A stretch of 5,496 bases of DNA from Acidaminococcaceae bacterium. Its GTDB lineage: Bacteria; Bacillota; Negativicutes; Acidaminococcales; Acidaminococcaceae. The stretch lies in NCBI GenBank assembly GCA_024405585.1, contig JAKSOM010000068.1, forward strand, positions 1-5,496. The letters run 5' to 3'. Positions 5,431 to 5,496 of this stretch are shown here, in pieces. The notes under the pieces are model-generated. The model saw nothing but the letters and a program-made list of their open reading frames with translations. It was not told the origin of the DNA and ran no database searches. The position numbers and the translations under genes were made by a program. Position 1 is the first letter of the stretch, and each line of letters opens with the position of its first letter.

Positions 5431-5496
5431 CCTAACCAATAAAAAGGGGCTGTAACAAAATAGGAAAACACAAAAGGACGGAATCGGGAAAAACAT
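5431..5496. other. Truncated intergenic region after uraA
   Basis: These 66 bases are non-coding. AAAAAGGGGCTGTAACAAAA begins at 5442 and looks like the left arm of an intrinsic terminator or the end of a repeat or insertion element. Its partner arm is not inside the window, so neither can be shown. Confidence 0.4.

Noticed and set aside
4405..5496. Long open frame antisense to uraA (more than 360 codons on the minus strand)
   Set aside because: It lies almost wholly opposite a clear uraA gene. Its translation is full of low-complexity G, D, A, H and N runs that mirror the hydrophobic codons of uraA, and it has no ribosome binding site or family signature.
1..5496. A previously undescribed multi-gene system
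   Set aside because: Every gene belongs to a well-known housekeeping or transport family. The only out-of-place member is the flavoprotein, and one gene in an operon does not make a system.

Overview
The window reads as ordinary core chromosome of a low-to-mid GC Bacillota (Firmicutes). The evidence is the conserved gene order rplS-lepB-rbgA-rnhB, AGGAGG-type ribosome binding sites, a short single-anchor Gram-positive style signal peptidase, and sigma-A type promoters. The style of the proteins and the moderately high GC of the genes would fit a Negativicute (Acidaminococcaceae-like), but that placement is inference and cannot be settled from the window. I see no phage, CRISPR, toxin-antitoxin, defence or biosynthetic system, no tRNA or rRNA gene, and no convincing insertion sequence.

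Layout. Positions 1-387 are non-coding and rich in inverted repeats: a bulged hairpin (34-69), two facing arrays of 7-bp repeats (93-145), a perfect 22-bp inverted repeat (237-285) and a textbook intrinsic terminator (305-341). Then, all on the minus strand and transcribed right to left, come lepB (3018-2431), rbgA (2434-1577), a small pyridoxamine-phosphate-oxidase-fold flavoprotein (1580-1107) and rnhB (1104-388). These four are joined by two ATGA stop/start overlaps and one 2-bp gap, and end at the 305-341 terminator. They have their own extended -10 promoter (about 3062-3070). Immediately upstream, rplS (3464-3111, ribosomal protein bL19) is a separate unit with its own promoter (3551-3579), a structured 5' leader (3487-3543) and its own terminator (3072-3098). 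Next is a hotdog-fold PaaI-type thioesterase (4090-3650, minus). It is divergent from a uracil permease gene, uraA (4195-5430, plus), and the two promoters sit back to back in about 65 bp. The last 66 bp after uraA are non-coding and cut off by the window end.

How it works together. The minus-strand block serves translation and general housekeeping: bL19 and RbgA act in 50S subunit structure and maturation, LepB cleaves exported proteins, and RNase HII removes ribonucleotides from DNA. The flavoprotein is a passenger in this operon with no obvious link to its neighbours. UraA imports uracil for salvage. The + strand looks C-rich even within uraA, which suggests the minus strand is the replication leading strand, with uraA on the lagging strand.

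The points most worth a second look are the perfect inverted repeat holding two copies of a 10-bp palindrome exactly 21 bp apart, the facing heptamer arrays, the candidate bL19 autoregulatory leader, the flavoprotein inserted into the rbgA-rnhB junction, and the thioesterase promoter that places the start of transcription on or next to an ATG.
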